Positions 44,420 through 51,853 of a stretch of DNA of 64,000 bases are shown here, in pieces. The notes beneath the pieces are model-generated. The model saw only the letters and a list, made by a program, of their open reading frames with translations. It had not been told where the DNA came from and ran no database searches. Each line of letters begins with the position of its first letter. Position 1 is the stretch's first letter. A program made the translations under genes and the position numbers. Location of the stretch: positions 248,001 through 312,000 of the forward strand of contig CAWDBD010000014.1 of the NCBI GenBank assembly GCA_963800395.1, read 5' to 3'. This DNA comes from DASSBG01 sp963800395 (lineage in GTDB: Bacteria > Pseudomonadota > Gammaproteobacteria > Xanthomonadales > Rhodanobacteraceae).

Positions 44420-44632
44420 CGTCATCCCGGCGCAGGCCGGGATCCAGTCTGGTTCATGTGCGAAGCACTCAACAAGGTTTTGTGTGCTCCGCACGGTGTT
44501 GATACTGGATCCCGGCCTGCGCCGGGATGACGGCGGAGCGCGGTAAGGTTGCAGGGTCGTGGACTGCACCGACTGGTTTTGTGTGCTGCGCACGGTGTTG
44601 ATACTGGAACCCGGCCTGCGCCGGGATGACGG
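44420..44632. repeat. Family A palindromic repeats, one long inverted pair plus a further copy
   Basis: A forward copy (44420-44449) and a reverse copy (44473-44532) form an inverted repeat of about 113 bases. A second reverse copy follows at 44576-44632. Each carries the TTTTGTGTGCTGCGCAC-type companion. The 44251-44776 gap contains no supported gene; ORFs here read through the repeats. Confidence 0.88.
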
Positions 44633-44776
44633 CGGAGCGCGGGGGTGTCGCATGGTCGTGGCTTGCGCCGGGATGAGCATGTGCGGCTTGGCTGCCCTGC
44701 ATGGGTGACCTGGGCCAGAAGATGGCTGCGTGCCGGGGCAGCCAGTGTCGGATACTGGCGCATGTCGCACGCCGGA

Positions 44777-45457
44777 TCAGTCCTTGCCCGTGTTGGCTGA
44801 TGAGACGGCGGTTGCAGGAGGCGGGGCAGTGCTGGTGGATTTGGCCGGGGGCGTGTCAGTGATGACCCTGGCACCCTGAATGACCACCAGAGGTTTGGGT
44901 ACGTCGCCGCTGAAGGGGCCAAGCGGGATGGTGGGCAGGGCAGCGATCTTGTCGATCACATCCATGCCCTTGATGACCTTGCCGAATACCGCGTAGCCCC
45001 AGGTCAGGCCGTTCTGTTTGCTGACGAAGTCCAGGCGGCGGTTGTCGACCATGTTGATGAAGAACTGCGAGGTGGCCGAGCGCGGCACTTCCGGTGCGCG
45101 CGCGGCGGCCACGGTGCCACGCAGGTTGCTCAGGCCGTTGTCGGCTTCATCGGGAATGGCCGGTCGGGTGCGGCGTTGTGCGAGATCGCGATCATAGATG
45201 CCGCCCTGGACGAGGAAGCCCTTGATGACCCGGTGGAATACCGTGCCGGAGTAAAACCCGTCGCGAACGTATTCGAGAAAATTGGCTACGGTCCTGGGTG
45301 ACTTGTCCGGATACAGCTCAAGCGTGAAGTCGCCTTGCGATGTCTTGAACTCGACTTGCGGCTTTGTGACCGCGCTGCTGGCCGGTGCCGGCGCGTCCTG
45401 CGCAAATGCCGCGGCGGGCAGCGCGAGCATGATCAGGGCAATGAGGATTCGAGGCAT
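44777..45457 (-). CDS. Periplasmic cyclophilin-type peptidyl-prolyl isomerase
   Basis: The 226-residue protein has a signal peptide (RILIALIMLALPAAAFAQ) and a cyclophilin domain (about 40-200). It has SPRTVANFLEYVRDGFYSGT, VFHRVIKGFLVQGG (with the catalytic Phe/His/Arg region), SATSQFFINM and YAVFGKVIKGMDVID. It catalyses cis-trans isomerisation of Xaa-Pro bonds and assists folding in the periplasm. The C-terminal 30 residues are a Ser/Thr/Pro/Ala-rich tail. A start at 45487 is possible but would spoil the leader. Its position near lpxH is common in related genomes. Confidence 0.92.
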   Translation of the reverse strand: MPRILIALIMLALPAAAFAQDAPAPASSAVTKPQVEFKTSQGDFTLELYPDKSPRTVANFLEYVRDGFYSGTVFHRVIKGFLVQGGIYDRDLAQRRTRPAIPDEADNGLSNLRGTVAAARAPEVPRSATSQFFINMVDNRRLDFVSKQNGLTWGYAVFGKVIKGMDVIDKIAALPTIPLGPFSGDVPKPLVVIQGARVITDTPPAKSTSTAPPPATAVSSANTGKD

Positions 45458-45585
45458 GGGCTGAGCTGTTTGCGGCGATTGCTCCATGATACGCGTTTGC
45501 GAGCTGCGAGCCCAAATGCCGCGAGGCACCAGGTCACTCCGCCGCAAGCCCCGCGACAGTCATCTCATCGCAGGCCTTGTCCCCG

Positions 45586-45787
45586 TCATTCCGGCGCAGG
45601 CCGGAAGCGCATTTCACCACTTGTCATCCCGGCGCAGGCCGCAGGGCTGGCATGTCAACGCAGTCCCCCATACGTCATCCCGGCGCAGGCCGGGATCCAG
45701 TCGAAGACCGTGCGCAGCAGCACTCAACCTGGTTTTGTGTGCTGCGCACGGTCTTCATACTGGATCCCGGCCTGCGCCGGGATGACG
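45586..45787. repeat. Family A palindromic repeats, including a 115-base inverted repeat
   Basis: Partial copies lie at about 45586 and 45624. From 45673 to 45787 a forward and a reverse copy face each other. Each arm contains CGTCATCCCGGCGCAGGCCG, then GATCCAGT and the companion GACCGTGCGCAGCA; the two arms are almost perfect complements. The 45458-45912 gap holds no other feature. Confidence 0.9.
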
Positions 45788-45912
45788 GTGGAGTGCGGTG
45801 AGGTTGCCGGGTCGTCGCTCGCGCCGGGATGACGGCGGAGAGGAGGGTGGTTGCTGGAACCCGGCATGGTTTCCGGATGCGCCGCGCGCTGTACTCTCGC
45901 CCGAGGTCCGGG

Positions 45913-46833
45913 TCAGCTGTTGCGTTCGGCGGCGTAGCGGATGAGCTGGCGCAGGAGGTCGGCTTCGGGGCCATGCTCGGCGATGGCGGTCGAGCGCACG
46001 ATCGGTGAGCTCGGCGAGATGTTTGCGGGATGCGTCGAGTCCCAGCAGGGACGGGAAGGTCGGTTTTGCCTGGCGCGCGTCCTTGCCGACCGTTTTGCCC
46101 AGGGTGGCGCTGTCGCTTTCCACATCGAGGATGTCGTCACGGACCTGGAATGCCAGGCCCAGCAGTGCCGGCACATCGGTCCAGGCTGTCCAGGCTTGCC
46201 TGGTCGGTGCAACCGCCTGCCAGTGCGCCCAGGTGCACCGATGCACGGATCAGTGCGCCGGTCTTGCATTCGTGCATGAACTCCAGCGCCGGCAGGTCGA
46301 GCGTGGTGCCCACCGCGCTCAGGTCCAGCGCCTGGCCACCGGCCATGCCGCCCGAGCCACAGGCCGAGCCCAGGCACTCGAGCATCTGCAGACGGATAGC
46401 CGGCGCGATGCTCCGGGTGGCTGTTGTCGGCGAGTATTTCGAATGCCAGCGCCTGCAGCGCATCCCCGGCGAGGATGGCCATCGCTTCGCCGAAGGCCAC
46501 ATGGCAGGTGGGCCGGCCGCGGCGCAGCTCATCATCGTCCATCGCCGGCAGATCGTCGTGGACCAGGGAGTAGGCGTGGATCAGCTCCACCGCACAGGCA
46601 GGCGCATCCAGCGCAGGCCCCGGGTCGCCGCCAAACTGGCCGCCGGCGTAGACCAGCAGCGGGCGCAAGCGTTTGCCTCCGCCGAGCACGGCATGGCGCA
46701 TCGCCTGATGAAGCAGTTGCGGGGGCGAGTCGGCACGCGGCAACACCTTCTTGAGCGCGCTCTCCGCCCGCTGGATCAGCGGTTTGAATGACACGACCGG
46801 GTCAATCGTCGTTGTCGTCAAAGGGCTCGGCAC
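45913..46833 (-). pseudogene. ispA: Farnesyl diphosphate synthase, with three frameshifts
   Basis: IspA condenses IPP with DMAPP and GPP to make FPP for quinone and undecaprenyl synthesis. The first frame has GGGKRLRPLLVYAGG and the first aspartate-rich motif DDLPAMDDDELRRG. The frame then shifts near 46405-46417 (RLQMLECLG...GGMAGGQALDL). It shifts again near 46170 (DVPALLGLAFQVRDDILDVE, second Asp-rich motif) and once more near 45985-46010 (AIAEHGPEADLLRQLIRYAA). Every segment is well conserved, so the shifts look like sequencing or assembly errors. The start may instead be GTG at 46794, just after the xseB stop. xseB-ispA is the usual order. Confidence 0.88.
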
Positions 46834-47053
46834 TGTCCGGGTCTTCGGGGTCTATCAGCAGCTTGACGCGCAGCTCGGCCTGTTCAAGCGCACTCTGGCA
46901 GTCGCGAAACAGTGCCACACCACGTTCGAAGGATTTCAGTGACTCGTCCAGACTGAGCTCGCCTTCTTCAAGGTGGGCGACCAGTGATTCAAGCTCGTCC
47001 AGCGATTTCTCGAAATGCGCGATCTGGTTCTTGTCTTTTGCGGGCTTGGCCAT
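46802..47053 (-). CDS. xseB: Exodeoxyribonuclease VII small subunit
   Basis: The 83-residue protein has FEKSLDELESLVAHLEEGEL, LSLDESLKSFERGVAL and FRDCQSALEQAELRVK, which is the XseB helical hairpin. Several copies of it bind XseA to degrade single-stranded DNA. The start MAKPAKDK at 47053 gives normal length; the frame upstream belongs to intergenic and tilS sequence. It overlaps or abuts ispA, as in many proteobacteria. Confidence 0.93.
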   Translation of the reverse strand: MAKPAKDKNQIAHFEKSLDELESLVAHLEEGELSLDESLKSFERGVALFRDCQSALEQAELRVKLLIDPEDPDSAEPFDDNDD

Positions 47054-47079
47054 GCAGAACATGCCGTGTTGGGGTCTGG

Positions 47080-48411
47080 TTACACATGATAACGCCATTC
47101 GGGGCGCACTCCGAGAGGCGCGAAGAACCGGTCGCCTTCCTCGCTCAGGCACAGGCCGGCCACGGCCAGCAAGGTCTCGTCCTTGAAAATCAGCGGGCAG
47201 TAGGGACGCAGCCATGGCGGCAGGCCGTGTTGCTGGAAAATGTATCGCAGCTCGCGGCCGCAAGCATCACCGGCCGGGTGCAGATACTCGCCACCACGGC
47301 GCAGGCGGACGGTGAGTGCGCCATCCGCCAGCTTGCGGGGAATGGCATCGTGTGGCAACGGGCTTGCTGTAGCGGGTGCGGCAATCAGATGCAAGCTTCC
47401 CAGCGGCAGGTCCACAGGCTCGCCGTGCCAGTCGTGGTGCCAGTCGGCAGCCACGCTGGGCAGCGGCTGCATGGCGTGCATGCGGCCTCGCCACAGGCGC
47501 ACGTCAGTCCCGGGCCAGTGCAGATGCGGCACCCGATCCGGATCGGCCTGCGCGATCTGGCGTTCCAGATCATGGCGCTGCGGGACGGTGGGTGCATTGA
47601 GCCCTTGCCCGTGCAGCCAGCGTTCCAGCGTCAGGCCGCGCAGGGCCCGGGGTTGCGCAAGCCAGTCGCGGGCATCGAGGCTGCCATCAGCCGCGACCTG
47701 CCTGTCCAGCAAGCTGACCTGCTGGTCGAGGTAATCGCGCGTATCGGCGCAAAGCTGCCCGGACTGGATGATGGATGCCGTGGCTTGCGGAAGCTGATTG
47801 CTGATACGCGGCATGATTTCCCGGCGCAGCCAGCTGCGGGTCATGTCCGGGTCGTCGTTGGCCGGGTCGTCGACAAAGTCGATGTCATGCGCGATCAGCC
47901 ACTGGTGGATTGTCTGGCGTGATACCTCCAGCCACGGCCGCCACAGCGAGCCTTGCGCCAGCGGGCGCCACTCGCGCATCCCGGCCAGTCCGTGCGGTCC
48001 GGCCCCCCGCAACAGCTTGAGCACGATGGTCTCGGCCTGGTCATCGCGGTGGTGCGCCAGCAGCAGGACTTCGCCGGCGGCCAGGTGCTCGGCGAAAACA
48101 ACCAGGCGCGCATCGCGTGCCGCAGCTTCGGGGCCGCGACCGGCCTGCATGTCGACATCCGTGCGCACGACGGTCAATGCGATATCGAGACGAGCACACA
48201 TTTCCCGACAATGGTTCGCCCAGGCTCCTGACTGCGGGGACATGCCATGGTCGACGTGCAGTGCCCGCAGGCCGCGCTGTCGGGCTTCGGGGAGGCTGGC
48301 CAGTACGTCCAGCAAGGCGGTCGAATCGCCGCCACCACTGAATGCCACGCACAGCGGAAAGCCGGGGCGCTGCTGCAGCGCATCGCGGGTATGGCGAGCA
48401 AGCCAGTCCAT
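47080..48411 (-). CDS. tilS: tRNA(Ile)-lysidine synthase
   Basis: TilS attaches lysine to C34 of the CAU anticodon of tRNA-Ile2, changing its identity from Met to Ile. The 443-residue protein has the PP-loop CVAFSGGGDST (residues 21-31), LHVDHGMSPQSG, LLLAHHRDDQAETIVLKLLR and the C-terminal RGGEYLHPAGDACGRELRYIF domain. Start 48411 (MDWLARHTRD) fits the family length. The next gene downstream is xseB at 47053, 27 bases away. Confidence 0.95.
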   Translation of the reverse strand: MDWLARHTRDALQQRPGFPLCVAFSGGGDSTALLDVLASLPEARQRGLRALHVDHGMSPQSGAWANHCREMCARLDIALTVVRTDVDMQAGRGPEAAARDARLVVFAEHLAAGEVLLLAHHRDDQAETIVLKLLRGAGPHGLAGMREWRPLAQGSLWRPWLEVSRQTIHQWLIAHDIDFVDDPANDDPDMTRSWLRREIMPRISNQLPQATASIIQSGQLCADTRDYLDQQVSLLDRQVAADGSLDARDWLAQPRALRGLTLERWLHGQGLNAPTVPQRHDLERQIAQADPDRVPHLHWPGTDVRLWRGRMHAMQPLPSVAADWHHDWHGEPVDLPLGSLHLIAAPATASPLPHDAIPRKLADGALTVRLRRGGEYLHPAGDACGRELRYIFQQHGLPPWLRPYCPLIFKDETLLAVAGLCLSEEGDRFFAPLGVRPEWRYHV

Positions 48412-48418
48412 GCGGTGC

Positions 48419-49270
48419 TCAGGGGCGCTCTGCTGGCGTCGGGATGGTGGCGGGCAGCAGCGCCGGATCCAGGCGTACACCGAACCAGTTGAAACCCCAG
48501 TGCAGGTGCGGCCCGGTTGCCCGGCCACTCATGCCCACCGCGCCAATCACCTGCCCCTGACGGACGTGCTGGCCAGTCTTCACGTCGATCCGGCTCATGT
48601 GCAGGAAGGACGAGTCCAGGCCGTAGCCGTGGTCGATCAGGACCGTTCCGCCGGTCAGGTACAGATGCCTGTCGGCAAAGCTGACGACGCCGGCGGCCGG
48701 GGCGTGGACCGGGGTTCCGGCGGGTACCGCCATGTCCAGCCCATAGTGGGGCGACTTGGGAACACCATTGTCGATACGCTGGCTGCCGTAGACACCCGTG
48801 ATGCGAGCCCCCGCAACCGGGCGTTGAAAACCGTCTAGAAAATCCTCGCGCGCGTCGTCCCGAACCCGCGCCCTGGCCACCCGCGCTTGTTCACGTGCAA
48901 TGCGCGCAGCAATTTTTGGCCTTGGCGTCACCGTTTGCCGGGGCAGCCCGTTGACGCGCTCGATCCGGTAGTGGCGCTGTCTGATCTGGCGAGTGAGCGT
49001 GGAGACGCGGCCATCCGGATGGCGAATGGTCAGATCGATGCTGTTCGGCGCGTCGCGGTCCAGGCCGAATACAAAGATGCCGTCATCACCCACGCGCAGC
49101 ACCCGGTCGTGGTAGGCGATCTGCGTGTCGTGGGCGGCATGACCGATGACCAGTTGACCTTGCTGCAGGATTTCGGGCAGTGTCACATCTGCTGCCGCGG
49201 CGGTGGTGCCGATGGCCGGCAGCACGCAAATCAGTGCCCAGAGGGTGGTCCTGGCAAGCTGCGCAGCCAT
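48419..49270 (-). CDS. Periplasmic M23 (LytM-type) metallopeptidase
   Basis: The 283-residue protein has a signal peptide (LARTTLWALICVLPAIGTTA). An N-terminal domain of extended strands (about 30-120) is followed by an M23 domain (about 140-270). The zinc ligands are HYGLDMAV (HxxxD) and HLHWGF (HxH), and the sequence GMSGRATGPHLHWG is diagnostic. It should be an active peptidoglycan endopeptidase cutting peptide cross-bridges. Start 49270 was chosen for the leader. It precedes tilS by only seven bases on the same strand, suggesting co-transcription. Confidence 0.92.
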   Translation of the reverse strand: MAAQLARTTLWALICVLPAIGTTAAAADVTLPEILQQGQLVIGHAAHDTQIAYHDRVLRVGDDGIFVFGLDRDAPNSIDLTIRHPDGRVSTLTRQIRQRHYRIERVNGLPRQTVTPRPKIAARIAREQARVARARVRDDAREDFLDGFQRPVAGARITGVYGSQRIDNGVPKSPHYGLDMAVPAGTPVHAPAAGVVSFADRHLYLTGGTVLIDHGYGLDSSFLHMSRIDVKTGQHVRQGQVIGAVGMSGRATGPHLHWGFNWFGVRLDPALLPATIPTPAERP

Positions 49271-49384
49271 CTGCGTTGCGCCTTGCCGGCAGCAGGTGAA
49301 GCCAGTGCCCCATTCGACGCAATGCTGGCAGGAGGGCGCCATGAGGCCAAACCCGAGGCCGGTCTTGTGCGCAGCCTGCTTTCA

Positions 49385-49648
49385 TCAGGGGGTATCCTTC
49401 TCGGCTTTTTGGGGCCGGCACCTTGCCAGTTTGAATTGCTCGGGTACAGGGTCTTCGCCACCGTGGCACAAGGGTTGGCAGCGGGCAATGCGCCAGGCAG
49501 CCAGAATGCTGCCCCGCCACGAGCCATGGCGCGCGATGGCCACCCTGGCGTAGTCCGAGCAGCTGGGATAAAAGCGGCAGCGAGAACCCAGCAGGGGGCT
49601 GATCCAGCGCTTGTAGACAGCCAGCAAAAACAGCAACAGTCGGCTCAC
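49385..49648 (-). CDS. yidD: Membrane protein insertion efficiency factor YidD
   Basis: The 87-residue protein has an N-terminal amphipathic helix (LLLFLLAVYKRWISPLLG) and the signature CRFYPSCSDYARVAIARHGS with downstream CQPLCHGGEDPVP. YidD helps YidC insert inner-membrane proteins. It is normally encoded between rnpA and yidC, so its position here, next to a peptidase gene, is unusual though not unique. Confidence 0.94.
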   Translation of the reverse strand: MSRLLLFLLAVYKRWISPLLGSRCRFYPSCSDYARVAIARHGSWRGSILAAWRIARCQPLCHGGEDPVPEQFKLARCRPQKAEKDTP

Positions 49649-49753
49649 GATTGCGCTCCACGGTCCATCATGCCATTGTGGCGCGCTGGTAGATGCAAAT
49701 CGGGGTCATATCACAGTACAATGGCAGGCTTCGACAAGTGAACCAGGCGACGC

Positions 49754-49782
49754 TTGATCCCGGTGCAAAAGTGCACTATAAC
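49754..49782 (+). promoter_or_regulatory. Sigma-70-like promoter of the dksA fusion gene
   Basis: TTGATC and TATAAC are separated by exactly 17 bases. Transcription would start near 49789, about 27 bases before the ATG. A second -10-like TACAAT at 49717 lacks a good -35. Confidence 0.6.
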
Positions 49783-49815
49783 GCGCGGCTGCCGCTTCAT
49801 ACACGGTGACATCAC

Positions 49816-50652
49816 ATGGCAACATCCAAATCACGCTCCAGCAAGACCGCGAGCAAAAAGAAATCCGCAGCAAGCAAGAAGGCACCAGCCCGCAAGACGG
49901 CTGCCAAGAAGACGGTCACGAAGGCGGCAAGCCGGAAGAAGACCGTGAAGAAGGCTGCGGCCAAAAAGGCTCCTGCGCGCAAGACTGCTGCGAAGAAGAC
50001 CGGCGCCAAGAAAACCGTCGCCAAGAAGTCTGCGGCAAAGAAGGCTGCGGCGAAGAAGCCTGCGGCGAAGAAGGCTGCAGCCAGCAAGTCGCCTGCCAAG
50101 AAGTCCGCTGGCAAGAAGACAGCCAGCAAGAAGGCCGCAAGCGGTACGCGCAAGTCGAACGGTGGAGCAGCGGTTCTGGCCAAGCCCAGCGACAGCGGCA
50201 TCACGCGCGAGGAAGGCCGCTATGCACTGCCTTCCAACTTCGAGATCGAGTTGCCAGCCAACTATCACCCGAAGGCCAGGGAAGAGTACATGGGGCCAAA
50301 GCAGCTGGCGTATTTCCGCGCCAAACTGCGCGAGTGGCGAGACCAGCTGGTCGAGGAGTCGCGTCAGACCATCGACAACCTTCGCGACGAGGTGCGGGAC
50401 GTGGGCGACGAAGCCGAGCGCGCCACCCGCGAGACAGAGAACTCGCTGGAACTGCGTACCCGTGACCGTTACCGCAAGCTGATCGCCAAGATCGACAAGG
50501 CACTGCGCCGCATCGAGGACGGGAGCTACGGTTACTGCGAGGAGACCGACGAGGAAATCGGCATCGATCGTCTCGATGCACGGCCCATCGCTACCCTGTC
50601 ACTGGATGCGCAGGAACGCCGCGAGCATCTGCGCAAGCAGATGGGCGACTGA
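49816..50652 (+). CDS. dksA: DksA-type RNA polymerase-binding factor with histone H1-like N-terminal tail
   Basis: The 278-residue protein joins a Lys/Ala/Ser-rich tail (about 1-120, repeated AAKK/PAKK units like histone H1 or AlgP) to a DksA domain (about 130-278). The latter has EEYMGPKQLAYFRAKLREWR, a coiled coil with DEVRDVGDEAERATRE (the acidic tip region) and the globular end GYCEETDEEIGIDRLDARP. DksA works with ppGpp on RNA polymerase. Only one of the four zinc-finger cysteines (C241) remains, so no classical C4 zinc is bound, as in redox-resistant DksA2-type proteins. The basic tail probably binds DNA nonspecifically. A GC hairpin (50658-50681) follows the stop. Confidence 0.9.
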   Translation: MATSKSRSSKTASKKKSAASKKAPARKTAAKKTVTKAASRKKTVKKAAAKKAPARKTAAKKTGAKKTVAKKSAAKKAAAKKPAAKKAAASKSPAKKSAGKKTASKKAASGTRKSNGGAAVLAKPSDSGITREEGRYALPSNFEIELPANYHPKAREEYMGPKQLAYFRAKLREWRDQLVEESRQTIDNLRDEVRDVGDEAERATRETENSLELRTRDRYRKLIAKIDKALRRIEDGSYGYCEETDEEIGIDRLDARPIATLSLDAQERREHLRKQMGD

Positions 50653-51006
50653 ACACACTGGCCCTGCGTCGCAGGGCCAGCCTCGATGCCGCCAACCGGT
50701 GCCGACCCGGGTCCGTCATCCCGGCGCAATCCCCTGTACGGTCCCCTGTACGGTCCCCACGGTGCCATTCCCGGTGTCGTCATCCCGGCGCAATACACAA
50801 GGCTGTGACCCCCACGCAAGATCCAGGGCCGTCATCCCGGTCTGCGTCCGGACGACAGGCTGTCAGTGTCATGTCATGCCTGAGCCGGCTGTGCGGCATG
50901 CTTTGCCTGGCAGGACCTCAGTTGCTTGACCCGAGGGGACAAGCGCGAGTTGCCTTGAGGGAGCCGCGAGTCGGTTCCTGTGCCGGGGCTCCAGCCACTG
51001 TCCTGG
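50653..51006. repeat. Hairpin and degenerate family A repeat remnants
   Basis: CTGGCCCTGC-GTC-GCAGGGCCAG (50658-50681) is a strong stem without a T-run and may act as a weak terminator. Degenerate family A cores (GTCATCCCGGCGCAAT) follow at about 50716 and 50780, with a related CGTCATCCCGGTCTGCG at 50832. CCCCTGTACGGT is repeated in tandem near 50727. No gene is supported. Confidence 0.65.
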
Positions 51007-51639
51007 CTACGCAGGCCGGCGATCGCGCGGCAGGTGGTGCACCAGGAACTCCATCTGGTCGGCAAGGATGTTGCGATTGGACAGGATCAGATGCTCGACC
51101 CAGCTGGGTCGGAACGGCACGGCCAGGAGCGGCATGCCGGCCTGTTGCGGCGTGCGGTTGGCCTTGCGCAGGTTGCAGGCGATGCAGGCGCTGACCACGT
51201 TTTCCCATTCGTCCTTGCCGTTGCGCGACAGCGGCATGACGTGATCGCGTGTCAGTTCGCCACGGTTGCAGTGGTTGCCGCAGTACAGGCACAGATGGCG
51301 GTCGCGGGCGAACAGCGCGGGGTTGCTCAGGCTCGGAGCGGGGTCAGCCGAAGAGGCATGGCAGCGACCGGTGCTGGCGACGATCGGGTGCAGACTGATC
51401 GTGCTCTGGCAGCAATCGCGACGGCTGTGACCACCACGCACGGTCAGACACGGATCTCCCAGGGTCCACGCCACGGCTTCACGAACATACAGGCATACGG
51501 CATCCTGCCAGCTTATCCAGTCGAGGATGCGGCCGGTCACGTCCAGCGACAGCACGCGCGTGGAGTGCAGGCTGGCAACCGCGCTGACCACGGCATCCAG
51601 CTCGTTGGCCCGGAATGCTTGGGGTGCCTGTGTGTTCAT
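51007..51639 (-). CDS. HNH endonuclease family protein
   Basis: The 210-residue protein has a C-terminal HNH core with paired zinc cysteines (CLYCG and CIACN) and LTRDHVMPLSRNGKDEWENV, where the D-H pair, Asn and final residues form the metal finger. The N-terminal 100 residues (LHSTRVLSLDVTGRILDWIS) are typical of a conserved HNH subfamily of unknown target. Start 51639 gives this N-terminus. It lies 214 bases downstream of the SLOG-transmembrane gene on the same strand, so it could be a distal member of that operon or a separate housekeeping gene; the spacing favours the latter. Confidence 0.83.
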   Translation of the reverse strand: MNTQAPQAFRANELDAVVSAVASLHSTRVLSLDVTGRILDWISWQDAVCLYVREAVAWTLGDPCLTVRGGHSRRDCCQSTISLHPIVASTGRCHASSADPAPSLSNPALFARDRHLCLYCGNHCNRGELTRDHVMPLSRNGKDEWENVVSACIACNLRKANRTPQQAGMPLLAVPFRPSWVEHLILSNRNILADQMEFLVHHLPRDRRPA

Positions 51640-51853
51640 CCTGAGCCGAGCATAAACCACTTTTTGACTGCGTGGTAGCGGTCGGCGCATGCTGCGTTTT
51701 GCCACTTCCGTCCCCGAAACACGTTCCGGTGTGTTGCCCGCGCGTTTGTCATGCAGTGCGCAGACCCCGCAGGAGAGCCACCTGTGCTCACCCTGGCGCG
51801 GGCCCGAGGTCGGTCTGGCAACGGTCAGGGCGCGTGCCCGGATGCAATCGTCT

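Noticed and set aside
44363..45974. Several small open frames giving products with PAGRDPV or RRRPGSS repeats
   Set aside because: They are translations of family A palindromic repeats and occur wherever the repeat does.
50658..50681. Terminator after the dksA fusion
   Set aside because: The stem is strong but lacks a T-run; it is noted within the repeat region only.
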